From Bacillus sp. MRMR6 (lineage in GTDB: Bacteria; Bacillota; Bacilli; Bacillales; Cytobacillaceae), in the NCBI RefSeq assembly GCF_001940785.1, contig NZ_MSLS01000003.1, forward strand, positions 225,133-289,132: a stretch of 64,000 nt of DNA. The letters run 5' to 3'. A program made the position numbers and the translations under genes. Below the pieces are notes generated by a model that was given only the letters and a program-made list of their open reading frames with translations, made no database searches and was not told where the DNA came from. This document shows, piece by piece, positions 1-8,209 of this stretch; position 1 is the stretch's first letter, and each line of letters opens with the position of its first letter.

Positions 1-170
1 GCCATCCGCAACTAATTCTAGCTATCCGCAACTAATTCCGGCCATCCGCAACTAATTCCGGCCATCCGCAACTAATTCCGGCCATCCGCAACTAATTCTC
101 GGCTATCCGCAACTAATTCCGGCCATCCGCAACTAATTCCGGCCATCCGCAACTAATTCTCGGCTATCCG
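1..170. repeat. 20-21 bp tandem repeat array upstream of pepT
   Basis: Eight complete copies of a unit close to GCCATCCGCAACTAATTCCG begin at 1, 21, 41, 61, 81, 102, 122 and 142, with a ninth broken off after about 8 bases at 163. Most copies are 20 bp; those at 81 and 142 carry one extra base (TCTCG end). The third base alternates between GCCAT and GCTAT, and the TCTCG form is always followed by a GCTAT copy, which suggests a higher-order duplicated block. The array runs off the left edge, so its true length is unknown. There is no spacer diversity, so it is not CRISPR. Function unknown. Confidence 0.95.
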
Positions 171-259
171 ATAGTATCTCACGATACAGCAACCAAAATG
201 CTGTCCCACGCCCCCGAAAATGCTATGATAAAAACGTACATACTGAAGGGAGTGTAATG

Positions 260-1495
260 ATGTTGAAGAATGAGATTATTGAGAGGTTTACTTCTTATGT
301 AAAAGTGGATACGCAGTCGGATGAGAGCAGTGAGACTTGTCCTTCGACTCCTGGGCAGTTAACGTTAGCAAACATGCTGGTAGAAGAACTAAAGTCCATT
401 GGCATGGAAGAAGTGACAATCGATGAAAATGGCTATGTAATGGCAACCTTGCCTGCGAACACAGAAAAGGATGTACCGACAATCGGCTTCCTAGCACATG
501 TGGATACGGCTACTGATTTCACCGGTACAAATGTAAATCCGCAAGTGATCGATAACTATGATGGCAACGAAATCGTTCTCAACCAAAGCGTAAATGTGAT
601 TATGAAACCAAGCGACTTCCCAAGTCTACCAAGCTATAAAGGGCACACGTTAATCACTACTGATGGTACGACGCTTTTAGGAGCGGATAACAAAGCAGGG
701 ATCGCTGAAATTATGACCGCAATGGCATACTTAATCCAGCATCCAGAGATCAAGCATGGTAAGGTCCGCGTTGCGTTCACACCTGATGAGGAAATTGGCC
801 GCGGGCCGCATAAGTTCGATGTTGAAAAATTTAACGCGAAATATGCTTATACAGTAGACGGCGGTCCATTAGGCGAGTTGGAGTATGAAAGCTTTAATGC
901 AGCGGCTGCTAAGATCACCATCAATGGGACCAATATTCACCCAGGTACAGCGAAAAATAAAATGGTAAACTCAATCAAAATTGCGATAGAACTGCAAAGC
1001 AAGCTTCCTGCTAAAGAGGCTCCAGAGCACACTGAGGGATACGAAGGCTTCTATCACCTGCTTTCCTTCACCGGCGATGTTGAGCAAACAAAGCTATACT
1101 ATATTATTAGAGACTTTGACAAAGAAGCCTTCAATTCGAGAAAAGAAACGATTGAAACCATCGTTCAAAACCTTCAAGAAAAGTATGGTAAAAGCTCTAT
1201 TTCCCTTGAACTAACCGACCAGTATTACAACATGAAAGAGAAAATTGAACCGGTTATAGAAATTGTAGATATTGCTCATGAGGTAATGGTGAGCTTAGAT
1301 ATTCAGCCAATCATCAAGCCAATCCGAGGCGGCACGGATGGATCGCAACTATCTTATATGGGTCTGCCAACGCCTAATATCTTTACTGGCGGGGAAAACT
1401 TCCACGGAAAATATGAATTTATTTCCGTTGATAATATGATCAAGGCGGTCAAAACTATCGTCGGAATAGCCCAGCTGTTTGAAAAACGAGCATAA
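260..1495 (+). CDS. pepT: Peptidase T (tripeptide aminopeptidase)
   Basis: A cytoplasmic zinc aminopeptidase of the M20B family that removes the N-terminal residue from tripeptides. About 411 residues, the usual PepT length. Visible family motifs are the metal-binding HVDTATD near residue 81, GADNKAG near residue 140 and the catalytic/metal acidic pair in TPDEEIGRG near residue 173; GGTDGS lies near the C-terminus. Two in-frame ATG codons occur at 257 and 260. The Shine-Dalgarno-like GAAGGGAG at 245-252 sits 4 bases from the first and 7 from the second, so 260 is preferred. It stands alone on the plus strand between a repeat array and a convergent minus-strand operon. The product call is secure. 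Confidence 0.95.
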   Translation: MLKNEIIERFTSYVKVDTQSDESSETCPSTPGQLTLANMLVEELKSIGMEEVTIDENGYVMATLPANTEKDVPTIGFLAHVDTATDFTGTNVNPQVIDNYDGNEIVLNQSVNVIMKPSDFPSLPSYKGHTLITTDGTTLLGADNKAGIAEIMTAMAYLIQHPEIKHGKVRVAFTPDEEIGRGPHKFDVEKFNAKYAYTVDGGPLGELEYESFNAAAAKITINGTNIHPGTAKNKMVNSIKIAIELQSKLPAKEAPEHTEGYEGFYHLLSFTGDVEQTKLYYIIRDFDKEAFNSRKETIETIVQNLQEKYGKSSISLELTDQYYNMKEKIEPVIEIVDIAHEVMVSLDIQPIIKPIRGGTDGSQLSYMGLPTPNIFTGGENFHGKYEFISVDNMIKAVKTIVGIAQLFEKRA

Positions 1496-1504
1496 TTTCT
1501 TCAT

Positions 1505-1567
1505 AAAAAAACCTAATCAAAGCTCGGTTAAATTTTACATTAGGCTCCAATTAAAGTTTAGGTTTTT
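1505..1567 (+). terminator. Possible pepT terminator
   Basis: AAAAAACCTAA at 1505-1515 can pair with TTTAGGTTTTT at 1557-1567 across a long loop, just after the pepT stop. The stem is AT-rich and the loop is about 40 bases, so this is only a moderate candidate. Confidence 0.4.
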
Positions 1568-1588
1568 CCATAGGAATTCTTTAAAAGA

Positions 1589-1616
1589 AAAACGGGTGCC
1601 AAATGGCGCCCGTTTT
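1589..1616 (-). terminator. Rho-independent terminator of the 1615-7307 operon
   Basis: AAAACGGGTGCC and GGCGCCCGTTTT form a 12 bp stem with one G-U pair around an AAAT loop. On the minus strand it is followed by a T-rich run. It overlaps the stop codon of the last operon gene and probably also stops read-through from pepT on the plus strand. Confidence 0.85.
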
Positions 1617-1917
1617 ACTTTATTGTCACAATATTCATTGACTGTTTCAAGCTCTCAAGCTCTTGCTTCAATCTCTCATTTTCAAGTTGAACCACTTCCA
1701 GCTCGTTACCTTCATTGTTAGGGGAGAGATTGATTTCATACCAAGCTTTTCTGTCAAGGTCTTCCTGAGTAGAAGCACTTTTAATAACCGCTCCTGGAAA
1801 TTTCTCTTTTACATAAAGTAATTCTTCAGAAGATAATCGTAATTCTCTTAATTTGATCCCATCTTCAAAGGACTCTTGTAAAAAATCCTCAAACTTCACG
1901 CTCTTATTTGCTGACAT
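1615..1917 (-). CDS. Small uncharacterised coiled-coil protein, last gene of the cell-wall-type operon
   Basis: A 100-residue soluble protein that I do not recognise. No signal peptide or membrane segment is visible. The N-terminal part (about 1-65) is mixed, with KFEDFLQESFEDGIKLREL and VKEKFPGAVIKSA. The C-terminal part (about 70-95) has hydrophobic residues spaced as in a short coiled coil (LEVVQLENERLKQELESLK). A strong GGAGGG ribosome binding site precedes the ATG. It lies 23 bp after the aspartate racemase gene and is followed at once by a terminator, so it is probably co-transcribed as the fifth gene. It could be an adaptor or small regulator, but that is only inferred from position. 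Confidence 0.75.
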   Translation of the reverse strand: MSANKSVKFEDFLQESFEDGIKLRELRLSSEELLYVKEKFPGAVIKSASTQEDLDRKAWYEINLSPNNEGNELEVVQLENERLKQELESLKQSMNIVTIK

Positions 1918-1940
1918 CTTAAAGTCCCTCCTTCAATGAT

Positions 1941-2684
1941 TTATTGTCCAATCGTAGTCAGAGCTTTCTTTTCTGCCGTTTTTGAGCTTTTGCCTGACCG
2001 TTCAATTGATTTTTCAACAAGAACACCCATGGCATCGACCGCATAGCTTTCCGCTTCATCACTTAATTTAATACAGGATAATTCTGTACAGGCTAAAATC
2101 ACACAACTGCAGTTTTCTTCAAAAATGAGGTCATGAATCATGCTCTCAAGCTCTGTTGGATCCACATCTAAATCACCTTTAACATTGTTATAGATGATAT
2201 CCATCACCTGTTCCTGCTGCAGTTCAGTTGGCAGGTGGAGCTGCATATTGTATTGATTGCACCACTGTTCATAAATACCCGTGCGAATGGTTCCTTTTGT
2301 AGCGAGAATTCCAATCTTACTATTTTCTCCATAAACAGCATGAATTTCTTTTATCGTTTCTTCGACCATATTGATAATGTTAATCTGAGTCATGGCTTGC
2401 ATTTTATCGTAAAAGTAATGTGACGTATTGCAAGGAATCGCGATATTAGAGACTCCTGCATGTTCTAGCAATTTAAAATCCCTGCTGACAGCCTGTAAAA
2501 ACTCTTCTTCACGATGAGTTAGAATCGCTGTTGTTCGATCTGGTAATGAGGCATGATTTAGGATGATCATGTCGATATGATCCTGGTCCTTGTGAGCAAC
2601 TGTGTTTTCTACCACTTTGTCAAAAAACACTGAGGTTGCCTTAGGGCCCATTCCTCCGATCACACCTAAGCTTTTCGCTAACAT
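1941..2684 (-). CDS. racD: Aspartate/glutamate racemase family protein (probable aspartate racemase)
   Basis: Interconverts L- and D-aspartate (or glutamate) without PLP, using two cysteines. The protein has 247 residues, normal for the family. It shows the N-terminal GVIGGMGP motif, the first catalytic cysteine in IPCNTSH near residue 86, and the second in ILACTELS near residue 199. Both cysteines are present, so it should be active. Cytosolic. It is the fourth gene of a packed minus-strand operon with an ATP-grasp ligase, a MurE-like ligase and an AsnB-like enzyme. In that setting D-Asp supply for peptidoglycan is the obvious role. Substrate choice (Asp versus Glu) cannot be read from the motifs alone, though the GGMGP form is typical of aspartate racemases. 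Confidence 0.88.
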   Translation of the reverse strand: MLAKSLGVIGGMGPKATSVFFDKVVENTVAHKDQDHIDMIILNHASLPDRTTAILTHREEEFLQAVSRDFKLLEHAGVSNIAIPCNTSHYFYDKMQAMTQINIINMVEETIKEIHAVYGENSKIGILATKGTIRTGIYEQWCNQYNMQLHLPTELQQEQVMDIIYNNVKGDLDVDPTELESMIHDLIFEENCSCVILACTELSCIKLSDEAESYAVDAMGVLVEKSIERSGKSSKTAEKKALTTIGQ

Positions 2685-2717
2685 CCTATCATCCTCCTTT
2701 TCTTTTAAATTGAAAAT

Positions 2718-4565
2718 TTACAACTCTACGAAAAACTTTTTATACCAAACTAGGAATACGTAGACTGTCCAAATATAACGGGCATGATTTGCCTTTTCAG
2801 CATAGTGTTCGTCTAAGAACTTCATTAATTCGTTTGTGTTGAAGAATTCCGCAGCCATATCAGAAGCAAACATTTCTTTTACAAGATTATAGTATTTCTC
2901 TTCACGCAGCCAATAACGAATCGGAACAGGGAAGCCTACCTTTGGACGGTTTGCCCATGCCTCTGGCAATGATTCCTTTGCAGCTGTTCTTAGTGCAAAC
3001 TTCGTATTTTCATCATTTACACGTAAGGCAGCAGGAACCTTAGCTGCTAATGACATAACCATCTTATCTAAGAATGGAACGCGAAGCTCAATTGAATGAG
3101 CAGAGCTCATTTTATCTGCTTTCAACAGAATATCTCCTGGAAGCCAAAGCTTTAAGTCAATGTACTGCTTTTTCGTTACATCATCTTTGCCTTGAACCTT
3201 GTCATATACTTCCTTGGTAATGCTTTGAACGGATGGACCATGTCGATAGTCGTCCTTTAATACCTTTAAAGCATCTTCTTCATCCCAAACCTTCGCTTCG
3301 CCAATAAACGTTTCTTCAACCGTTTTACCGCCCTTTGCTAAAAAGCCAGTAATGCGATTTTGCGGAAGCTTCTCGGCAACAGCCGCGACAGAACGTCGAA
3401 CACCGAATGGCACCTTTTCATACTTCGCCATTGCTGGGGTAGGGCGGTACCACTCGTAGCCACCGAAGATTTCATCGGCACCTTCTCCTGACAACACAAC
3501 CGTTACATGCTGACTAGCCAGCTCTGCTAGGAAGTACAACGGTACAGAAGAGGGGTTAGACTGCGGCTCGTCCATATGATATTGAATCGTAGGAAGCTTA
3601 TCAAAGCAATCATCTGCATTAATGATTGATTTATGATTTTCAATTTTTAAGATATCTGACAGCTCTGCCGCCAAATTCGTTTCGTTGAAGATTCCCTCAT
3701 GGTCTTGGAAGCCGACAGAGAACGTTTTGTTTGGCATTAGAAGCGACGTAATATAACTTGAGTCGATCCCGCCAGACAAGAACGAGCCTACTTTAACGTC
3801 ACTAATTTGGTGATAATCTACAGATTCTTTCAACGATTCCTTAATCTTTTCCACATAATGCTCTAAGCTGTTTTCCTGCTCATCAAACTCAGCGTCCCAG
3901 TAGGAGTTAGTTTCGATTTTGCCGTTTTTATATAGCATATAATGGCCAGGCTTAAGCTTGTACACACCTTTAAAGAAGGTCTCATCTAATACAGAATATT
4001 GGAAGGTTAAATAAGGCTTTAACGCATTCTTGTTTAACTCTTTATTAAAAGACGGGTTCTTTAAAAATGATTTAATTTCTGAACCAAAAATAAATGAATC
4101 ATCCACTGTGTTTTGCGTATAGTAAAGCGGCTTAATTCCAAAGAAATCGCGTGCAAGGAACATGGTTTCATTCTTCGCATCCCAGATAGAAAAAGCGAAC
4201 ATGCCTCGTAATTTTTGCAGAAGGTCCACGCCGTATTCTTCATAACCGTGGATTAGCACCTCACTGTCTGTTTCACTGTGAAAGACATGACCTTTAGCCA
4301 GCAAATCTTTTCTTAGCTCTTGGTAATTATAGATTTCACCGTTAAAAATAAGCACAAGACTATTGTCTTCATTGTACATAGGCTGACTTGCTTCATCACG
4401 CAAGTCAATGATACTTAAACGTCTAAAGCCAAAGGCAACGCGGTCATCTGTAAAAACACCGCCGCTATCCGGTCCGCGATGGACAATCGTATCCATCATA
4501 TTATTGATCGTTGCTGCTTTATCTACTGCTAAGCTTGTGTCTGCAAAGCCAACGAAGCCACACAT
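2718..4565 (-). CDS. asnB: Glutamine-hydrolysing asparagine synthase family amidotransferase
   Basis: A 615-residue class II glutamine amidotransferase that transfers glutamine ammonia to an AMP-activated carboxylate. The start MCGFVG places the catalytic cysteine at position 2, as required after Met removal. The glutaminase domain covers about 1-190, with RRLSIID, FNGEIYNY and SETDSEV. The synthetase domain follows, with the ATP PPi-loop SGGIDSS near residue 265 and SGEGADEIFGGY near 358. Family members make asparagine, but others amidate peptidoglycan: LtsA and B. subtilis AsnB on meso-DAP, and L. lactis AsnH on D-Asp. Its place between a MurE-like ligase and an aspartate racemase favours a cell-wall target here. 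That is inference; plain asparagine synthesis is the alternative. Confidence 0.88.
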   Translation of the reverse strand: MCGFVGFADTSLAVDKAATINNMMDTIVHRGPDSGGVFTDDRVAFGFRRLSIIDLRDEASQPMYNEDNSLVLIFNGEIYNYQELRKDLLAKGHVFHSETDSEVLIHGYEEYGVDLLQKLRGMFAFSIWDAKNETMFLARDFFGIKPLYYTQNTVDDSFIFGSEIKSFLKNPSFNKELNKNALKPYLTFQYSVLDETFFKGVYKLKPGHYMLYKNGKIETNSYWDAEFDEQENSLEHYVEKIKESLKESVDYHQISDVKVGSFLSGGIDSSYITSLLMPNKTFSVGFQDHEGIFNETNLAAELSDILKIENHKSIINADDCFDKLPTIQYHMDEPQSNPSSVPLYFLAELASQHVTVVLSGEGADEIFGGYEWYRPTPAMAKYEKVPFGVRRSVAAVAEKLPQNRITGFLAKGGKTVEETFIGEAKVWDEEDALKVLKDDYRHGPSVQSITKEVYDKVQGKDDVTKKQYIDLKLWLPGDILLKADKMSSAHSIELRVPFLDKMVMSLAAKVPAALRVNDENTKFALRTAAKESLPEAWANRPKVGFPVPIRYWLREEKYYNLVKEMFASDMAAEFFNTNELMKFLDEHYAEKANHARYIWTVYVFLVWYKKFFVEL

Positions 4566-4607
4566 ATATAATCACCTTTCGTTACGTAACATTTGTTTTA
4601 CCAGATG

Positions 4608-6092
4608 TTAGTTAATAACTAGCTGTTTTCTATTTAAAATTGCATTCAGCACAATTTCTGTCTCATTAAACGGAATTTCCTTGTCGCCAATAATCTGTGC
4701 GGTTTCATGCCCTTTGCCCGCGATCAGGATGGTATCTTCCTTGCCGCTCGCGTCAACCGCACGCTCAATCGCATCCTTACGGTCAACAAATACTTCATAA
4801 CGCCCGCCCGCCTCATCCATAGCCTCGATAATCTCAGCAATGATGGCATTTGGGTCTTGGTCCTTCGGGTTGTCAGACGTTACAATCGCGAGGTCAGCGT
4901 ACTGTGAGGCCACCATCGCCATCGCTTTGCGCTTATCACTGCCTAACTCGCCTTTGGCCGCATAGACACCGAATACTAAGATCAATTTCCCTTTCGTATG
5001 CGGTCTTAACGTCGTAAGTGCCTTTTCTAAACCATCCTCTGTATGGGCAAAATCAACAACGACCTTAAAGTCATCTTCTTTATAAACCGTCTCTAATCTG
5101 CCCTTAATGCCTGGCAATTTATTAATCCCTTTTTGGATATCTTCCAAGCTAATATTGTTACAATATGCACATGCAATCGCCGCTAGGCTGTTATACACAT
5201 AAATAAGACCTGGTATATTAACAGTAACGTCAACACTTCCCTTTGGCGTATGAACTGTATAGCTTGTGTAGTCCGGTCCATATTTAATATCTGTTGCATA
5301 TATATCAGACTCGGTTTCAATTCCATAGGTTACAAGCTTTGTATCATAATAGCGAATTTTATTTACTAGTTTTTGGCCATATTCATCATCGACATTGACC
5401 ACATTATAATCCTGTGCCATCGTGAATAATTCAGCTTTCGCCTCGAAATATTCCTCCATACTGTTATGAAGCTCCAAGTGGTCAGGTGAAAGGTTTGTGA
5501 AAATCGCCGTTCTAAAGTTAGAATAAGCTACACGCTTCAGGCTTAACGCATGGGAAGATACTTCCATGATGCAGTTATCTGTATCTGCCAGGACCATTTC
5601 CTTAAAGATCTGCTGTAAATGTAAAGATTCTGGTGTTGTATTCTTTGTCTCTCTAATTTCATTATTAATCAACGTTCCGATCGTACCAATTAGACCGATC
5701 GATTGGTTGGCCTGTTCAAAAATTGATTTAATAAAATAAGTGGTGGAGGTTTTTCCGTTCGTTCCAGTAATCCCAATAAGATTTAGATTTCCGGTAGGAT
5801 GTTGATAAAAGTTTGCAGAAACCAATGCTAATGCCTTCCTCGTATCAGCCACTTTTAGAACGGTAACGTCTTTCTCAATGACAACATCTTTTTCGACAAC
5901 GATCATTGCAGCCCCATTGGCAATTGCTTTATCAATATAATGATGTCCGTCAACAGTGAAGCCAGAAATGGCTACAAAAATACTATTTTCGATTACTTCA
6001 CGAGAGTTAAAGGCAACAGAGCTTATTTCTTTATCTACGTCACCTTTTACGATTTCAAAATCAAGACCTTTTACTACTTCAGCTGCTAGCAT
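4608..6092 (-). CDS. murE: MurE-like UDP-MurNAc-tripeptide synthetase
   Basis: A 494-residue cytosolic Mur ligase that adds the third residue (L-Lys or meso-DAP) to UDP-MurNAc-L-Ala-D-Glu. Seen in order: the N-terminal substrate domain with FNSREV; the ATP P-loop GITGTNGKTST near residue 108; TTPES; the likely carbamylated lysine in EYFEAKAEL near residue 222; DFAHTEDGLEKAL; the amino-acid selecting region TSDNPKDQDP near residue 404; and GKGHE near 455. DAP-adding MurEs normally read DNPR at the selecting site; this one has DNPK, so the residue added is uncertain. It is not in a division/cell-wall cluster, so it may be a second copy. It lies 30 bp after the ATP-grasp gene and 42 bp before asnB. 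Confidence 0.85.
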   Translation of the reverse strand: MLAAEVVKGLDFEIVKGDVDKEISSVAFNSREVIENSIFVAISGFTVDGHHYIDKAIANGAAMIVVEKDVVIEKDVTVLKVADTRKALALVSANFYQHPTGNLNLIGITGTNGKTSTTYFIKSIFEQANQSIGLIGTIGTLINNEIRETKNTTPESLHLQQIFKEMVLADTDNCIMEVSSHALSLKRVAYSNFRTAIFTNLSPDHLELHNSMEEYFEAKAELFTMAQDYNVVNVDDEYGQKLVNKIRYYDTKLVTYGIETESDIYATDIKYGPDYTSYTVHTPKGSVDVTVNIPGLIYVYNSLAAIACAYCNNISLEDIQKGINKLPGIKGRLETVYKEDDFKVVVDFAHTEDGLEKALTTLRPHTKGKLILVFGVYAAKGELGSDKRKAMAMVASQYADLAIVTSDNPKDQDPNAIIAEIIEAMDEAGGRYEVFVDRKDAIERAVDASGKEDTILIAGKGHETAQIIGDKEIPFNETEIVLNAILNRKQLVIN

Positions 6093-6122
6093 TTTATCAA
6101 CTCCTCCACTTATTTTAATCTT

Positions 6123-7307
6123 TTACTTTTTCGTTAGCTTTTTAGCGACTTTTCCAGCAATCATTCCAGCATAAGAGATGGCAGGCACTGGATCCTTCCA
6201 ATCCCAAATCGCGTATGCGTGCTTTTTAAAGTAAGACTTGAATACTTGTCCCGCTGAAAGCTGGCCTGTTTTAATATAATCTCTTACCGCTAACAGATCT
6301 TCATACCCGTACCAGAAGACAATGTTTTTATCTTCCTTTAATGCAGTTGGCGCAAGCGGCTGGCCGATCAATTCCATATAAGTGATATATGGAACATTCA
6401 TCCCCACTTTATTAAGCATCGTATTAAAGTTCGTAATTCGAACATTGATTTCAATTAAATAATACTTACCCGTTTCTGCGTCCTTTTTAAACTCAATTTC
6501 AGCAAAGCCTTTCCAGCCGATTTCCTCTAAAAATTTCGCTCCAATATCATATAAATCTGGAACATAGCGCTGCATCGTGTACACAGACGCACCAAAGTTA
6601 ATAGGATATTGACGGAATTTTTGTGCTGTAACCCAATGAGTTACCTTCGATTCTTGGTTCAGATAGGCATCAAACGTGTACATATGGTCATCAAATCCAG
6701 GAATAATCCGTTGAACGATGACTTCCAAATTAGCATCCTTCGCTTTTTGCAATGCTTCAGCTAATTCCTCTTTGTTATGAACCTTAAAGATTTTCCTTCT
6801 AAACTTCGCAACAAAAGAAGGGGAGTCTGTTGGTTTTACGATACAAGGATAGCCAAGGATCGTCTCTACCTTTTCATATAAATTCTCTTCATAAACTCGA
6901 ACAGTTTCTGGAACGTTTACACCCTTTTCGCTCGCAATTCGGTGCAATACTTCTTTGTTCATCGCTTTTGTATACAGACCTTGTTCTGTTTGCGGAATCA
7001 AGTAAACCTCTCTTAACTCTTCCAGATGCTCATCAATTACCTCAACATAGGAATCATGACATGGAATTAACACGGGCTTTGCATCTTGTTTTCGGCCATA
7101 ATCAAGCAAGTATTGAATAAAATCCTGCTTCTGTTCTTTATAATGGGGAACAATTAAACGCTCAGAGGTGTATTTTGATTTTGCACCGTACGTTCCTTCA
7201 TTCGAATAATCCACTGCAACGGTGTGAATTCCGTTCGTACCCAAGCAACGAATCGTACTTAAACCTATATAGTAATTACATCCTAGGATGACAGCTTTAT
7301 TTTTCAT
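6123..7307 (-). CDS. ATP-grasp carboxylate-amine ligase (candidate D-aspartate ligase)
   Basis: A 394-residue cytosolic protein with an N-terminal pre-ATP-grasp region (KAVILGCNYYIGLSTIRCL) and an ATP-grasp core. The core has the ATP-binding lysine region GYPCIVKPTDS near residue 147, the VQRIIPGFDDHMYTFDAYL stretch near 200, and the Mg-binding EINVRITNFN near 285. The family joins a carboxylate to an amine with ATP; Enterococcus faecium Aslfm, which adds D-Asp to the lysine side chain of peptidoglycan precursors, is a relevant member. I cannot prove orthology by eye. The start at 7307 is chosen because GGAGCTG stands 6-10 bases upstream; a longer frame reaches 7361 without a good ribosome binding site. 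It is the first gene of the operon. Confidence 0.75.
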   Translation of the reverse strand: MKNKAVILGCNYYIGLSTIRCLGTNGIHTVAVDYSNEGTYGAKSKYTSERLIVPHYKEQKQDFIQYLLDYGRKQDAKPVLIPCHDSYVEVIDEHLEELREVYLIPQTEQGLYTKAMNKEVLHRIASEKGVNVPETVRVYEENLYEKVETILGYPCIVKPTDSPSFVAKFRRKIFKVHNKEELAEALQKAKDANLEVIVQRIIPGFDDHMYTFDAYLNQESKVTHWVTAQKFRQYPINFGASVYTMQRYVPDLYDIGAKFLEEIGWKGFAEIEFKKDAETGKYYLIEINVRITNFNTMLNKVGMNVPYITYMELIGQPLAPTALKEDKNIVFWYGYEDLLAVRDYIKTGQLSAGQVFKSYFKKHAYAIWDWKDPVPAISYAGMIAGKVAKKLTKK

Positions 7308-7538
7308 GATTTCAGCTCCTCGAAATCTATCATTTATAATTATTAACCGGTCAATGGTCATATCCTTTATTATATGATTATCTTCATTTATTATAAAGCA
7401 AATTGATAGAAAGTGAATTGTAAGTATTTGTAAAACACATAGAACTCTCGCTGATATCTCAAAATCTATCTATTAACGTTATCCTCCATAACAAAAGGAA
7501 GCAGGAGAACCGTCCCCGTGCGAACCCATGCGAAATAC

Positions 7539-7580
7539 AAAAAAGGACATGTATCGTCATGCGATGTGTATGTCCTTTCG
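7539..7580 (-). terminator. Terminator after the nickel/opine-type importer operon
   Basis: AAAGGACAT at 7542-7550 pairs with ATGTCCTTT at 7570-7578, with a further inner pairing of ATCG/CGAT. On the minus strand a run of six T residues follows. Confidence 0.8.
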
Positions 7581-7606
7581 AATTGCCTGCTATGTGTACC
7601 GGCTTA

Positions 7607-8209
7607 TTATACACTAGTCATGTCTATAATTCTACTGCATACCCGTTCAAGCAATGGTTGTTCATGACTGATTACTAGGATTCCGAGGTTGCGCTTTTTG
7701 GCTTGATCCAGGACTGCCTCCCAAATTTGTGCTTGAGTGATGCTATCTAGCATGGTAGTCATTTCATCTGCAATTAATAATTGTGTTTTCGGTCCTAAAG
7801 CTCTTGCTACACAAAATCGCTGCAGCTCGCCCCCTGATAGTTCATTCGGCCAGCGCGCGTGCCACTCTTCGGCAATTCCTAATTGATCTAGCAGCGCTTG
7901 ATCTGGCTCCCAGCCTTCATTCAAAATCTGCTTCATCTTCCATTTTGGATTCACGGCTTTTTCTGGATGTTGAAAGACTAGTTGAACAGGATGGTAGCCT
8001 GTTTTAGGTAGCGGCGCATCATTCCAGGTTATCGTACCTTCCAACGGCTGCTGATATCCAGCGAGAATTCGCGCAAAGGTTGTTTTACCAAATCCGCTTG
8101 GACCCGCCAAACCGACAATTTCACCAGCTTTAAGGACCATATTTAGATTTCGGAAAAGATACGTATTCTTTTTATAGCCAAATCCTAGATTATTCACTTC
8201 AAGTTGCAT
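7607..8209 (-). CDS. nikE: ABC importer ATP-binding subunit (NikE/OppF type)
   Basis: A 200-residue cytoplasmic ATPase of a nickel/peptide/opine-type importer. Walker A GPSGFGKTT lies near residue 35, the signature LSGGELQ near 125, and Walker B LLIADEMTT near 146, followed by the switch histidine in ISHEQ. The start is taken at the ATG at 8209, overlapping the end of the upstream ATPase gene by 11 bp. A longer frame to 8323 would add residues unlike the family and overlap the neighbour by over 120 bp. At 200 residues it is shorter than typical OppF/NikE because it lacks the C-terminal extension. Last gene of the operon. Confidence 0.82.
   Translation of the reverse strand: MQLEVNNLGFGYKKNTYLFRNLNMVLKAGEIVGLAGPSGFGKTTFARILAGYQQPLEGTITWNDAPLPKTGYHPVQLVFQHPEKAVNPKWKMKQILNEGWEPDQALLDQLGIAEEWHARWPNELSGGELQRFCVARALGPKTQLLIADEMTTMLDSITQAQIWEAVLDQAKKRNLGILVISHEQPLLERVCSRIIDMTSV

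Noticed and set aside
1-170. CRISPR array
   Set aside because: The units are contiguous with no variable spacers, and no cas genes are nearby.
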